DNA from: an uncultured Acetobacteraceae bacterium
Lineage (GTDB): Bacteria > Pseudomonadota > Alphaproteobacteria > Acetobacterales > Acetobacteraceae
Assembly: GCA_937930165.1 (NCBI GenBank)
Contig: CALGVL010000092.1
Location: 1-6,359 of the forward strand
Reading direction: 5' to 3'
Length of the DNA stretch: 6,359 nucleotides
In this document: positions 5,450 to 6,359 of the stretch, piece by piece
Layout: the number at the start of each line of letters is the position of its first letter
How positions within the stretch are numbered: the stretch's first letter is position 1
Notes under the pieces: generated by a model
The model's input: only the letters and a program-made list of their open reading frames with translations
What the model was told of the DNA's origin: nothing
The model's database searches: none
Made by a program: the position numbers and the translations under genes

Positions 5450-5806
5450 ATGTCCCTCCTGCTTCGCCTCTGCTCGGCCGTCAGCGGCCGGAAGGTCGGC
5501 ACCGACCGCTTCGGCAATGTCTATTACGAGTCGCGCCGCATGCGGCCCGTCTACAACCGGCCGCGTCGCTGGGTCCTCTTCGCCAAGGCGAAGGAGCCGA
5601 CCACCGTGCCGCCGGAATGGCATGCCTGGCTGCACCACATCACGGACGAGCCCCTGCCCGAGGGCAAGCGCTACTTCTGGCAGAAGGATCACCTGCCGAA
5701 CCTGACCGGCACGCCGCATGCCTACCGCCCGCCCGGCCATGACTATGTCGGCGGAACGCGCCGCGTGACCGGCGGCGACTACGAGGCCTGGACCCCGGGT
5801 TCGTGA
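5450..5806 (+). CDS. NADH:ubiquinone oxidoreductase subunit NDUFA12 (B17.2) homologue
   Basis: This is a 118-aa protein of the NDUFA12 family, an accessory/assembly subunit of respiratory complex I shared by alphaproteobacteria and mitochondria. It sits on the cytoplasmic (matrix-side) peripheral arm. Family blocks are VGTDRFGNVYYESRR (16-30), RRWVLFAKAKEPTTVPPEWH (39-58), AWLHHITDEPLP (59-70) and the C-terminal HLPNLTGTPHAYRPPG (81-96). Length is normal and there are no membrane segments. The ATG at 5450-5452 is chosen because family similarity begins right after it; the 19 upstream in-frame codons are Arg/Pro-rich and overlap the hairpin and the AAGGAG. The Shine-Dalgarno lies 13 nt upstream, longer than usual. 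It is not next to the main complex I (nuo) genes in this window; mlaD follows after 25 bp, suggesting cotranscription. Confidence 0.95.
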   Translation: MSLLLRLCSAVSGRKVGTDRFGNVYYESRRMRPVYNRPRRWVLFAKAKEPTTVPPEWHAWLHHITDEPLPEGKRYFWQKDHLPNLTGTPHAYRPPGHDYVGGTRRVTGGDYEAWTPGS

Positions 5807-5831
5807 CGGAACGGGACGGGACGAACCGGAT

Positions 5832-6359
5832 ATGAGGGGACGCAGCCTCGCGGAGGTGGCGACCGGCGCCGTCATCCTGATCATTGCCGGCCTCTTTCTG
5901 ACCTATGCGGTGGTGCATAGCGGCCGCGGCCTGGCCGGGGGCGAGGGGATGGTGCTGCATGCCAGCTTCGACCGCATCGACGGCCTGAACAATGGCGCCG
6001 ATGTGCGCATCGCCGGGGTGAAGGTGGGCGCCGTCACCGATGCCCGGATCGATCCGCAGACCTTCGCGGCGGATGTCACCCTGCGCGTCGATCGCGGCCT
6101 GAAGCTGCCGACCGACACCTCGGCCGAGATCACCAGCGAGGGGCTGCTGGGTGGCAAGTACATCTCCCTGGTGCCGGGCGGCAGTGACAGGTTCCTGGCG
6201 GATGGCGGCCGGATCTCGGAAACCCAGGGCTCGGTCAGCCTTGAATCGCTGCTCGGGCGGTTCATCTTCTCGGTGACGCAGATGAACGCGCAGAACCAGC
6301 AGAATCAGGGAGGCGGGGCCGGGGCCCCCGCAGGCCGCGGACGCGCAGCAACGCGCCGA
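5832..6359 (+). CDS. mlaD: MlaD, MCE-domain phospholipid transport protein (3' end outside window)
   Basis: These are the first 176 codons of the periplasmic substrate-binding MCE protein of the Mla ABC system. That system moves phospholipids between inner and outer membrane to keep outer-membrane lipid asymmetry. A signal-anchor helix lies at about residues 8-28 (VATGAVILIIAGLFLTYAVV). The MCE domain spans about 40-118, with FDRIDGLNNGADVRIAGVKV (46-65) and ITSEGLLGGKYISLVPGG (100-117). A conserved tail helix SLESLLGRFIFSV (136-148) is followed by a Gln/Asn/Gly-rich tail. The ATG at 5832-5834 gives the usual short cytoplasmic N-terminus. No stop is reached before the window end, and the last ten or so codons (from about 6330) have atypical base use and may be in the wrong frame (see findings). 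The gene follows NDUFA12 by 25 bp with a weak G-rich Shine-Dalgarno. Confidence 0.94.
   Translation, partial: MRGRSLAEVATGAVILIIAGLFLTYAVVHSGRGLAGGEGMVLHASFDRIDGLNNGADVRIAGVKVGAVTDARIDPQTFAADVTLRVDRGLKLPTDTSAEITSEGLLGGKYISLVPGGSDRFLADGGRISETQGSVSLESLLGRFIFSVTQMNAQNQQNQGGGAGAPAGRGRAATRR

Noticed and set aside
5279..5884. 201-codon open frame on the minus strand opposite NDUFA12
   Set aside because: It lies antisense to a gene with clear family motifs and has no recognisable domain of its own.

Overview
The window is a very GC-rich (roughly 70% by eye) bacterial chromosomal segment. Its third codon positions are dominated by G/C, which also creates many long shadow reading frames. An NDUFA12-type complex I accessory subunit directly followed by mlaD, together with a COG3146-type acyltransferase and a protein derived from class II ribonucleotide reductase (NrdJ), points to an alphaproteobacterium. 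Rhodospirillales/Acetobacteraceae (Roseomonas-like) is my best guess; this is inference from gene content and composition, not a database result. No tRNA, rRNA, CRISPR, insertion sequence or phage gene is visible.

Layout. Two divergent transcription units flank a 180-bp intergenic region (5270-5449). To its left, six genes all lie on the minus strand with short gaps (about 19, 46, 47, 63 and 43 bp). In transcription order they are: a 508-aa TSCPD-domain protein that looks like a shrunken NrdJ (5269-3743); a RidA/YjgF-family protein (3723-3229); a COG3146/FemAB-like acyltransferase-fold protein (3182-2016); a 78-aa small protein of unknown function (1968-1732); an exported hemerythrin-domain protein (1668-985); and a DMT/EamA transporter (941-66). 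GC-rich hairpins at 3-45 could mark the end of this unit. To the right, on the plus strand, are the NDUFA12 homologue (5450-5806) and the first 176 codons of mlaD (5832 to the window edge).

How they may work together. The right-hand pair are envelope/respiratory housekeeping genes: a complex I assembly/accessory protein and the substrate-binding MCE protein of a phospholipid transporter. The left-hand cassette has no obvious single pathway. RidA removes reactive enamine/imine intermediates, the hemerythrin binds O2 or NO outside the cytoplasm, the EamA protein exports or imports small metabolites, and the acyltransferase-like protein has no settled substrate.

The most interesting object is the lead gene. 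It keeps the NrdJ N-terminal edge, pieces of the barrel and a well-conserved C-terminal TSCPD domain. The segment where the NrdJ active site should lie appears eroded: the Asn-Pro-Cys-Ser-Glu-like stretch reads Cys-Pro-Gly-Ala-Glu, and the PTGTI-like phosphate loop reads PPDAA. It is best described as a candidate RNR pseudoenzyme, possibly a regulator or partner of the true NrdJ, and it is probably cotranscribed with ridA.
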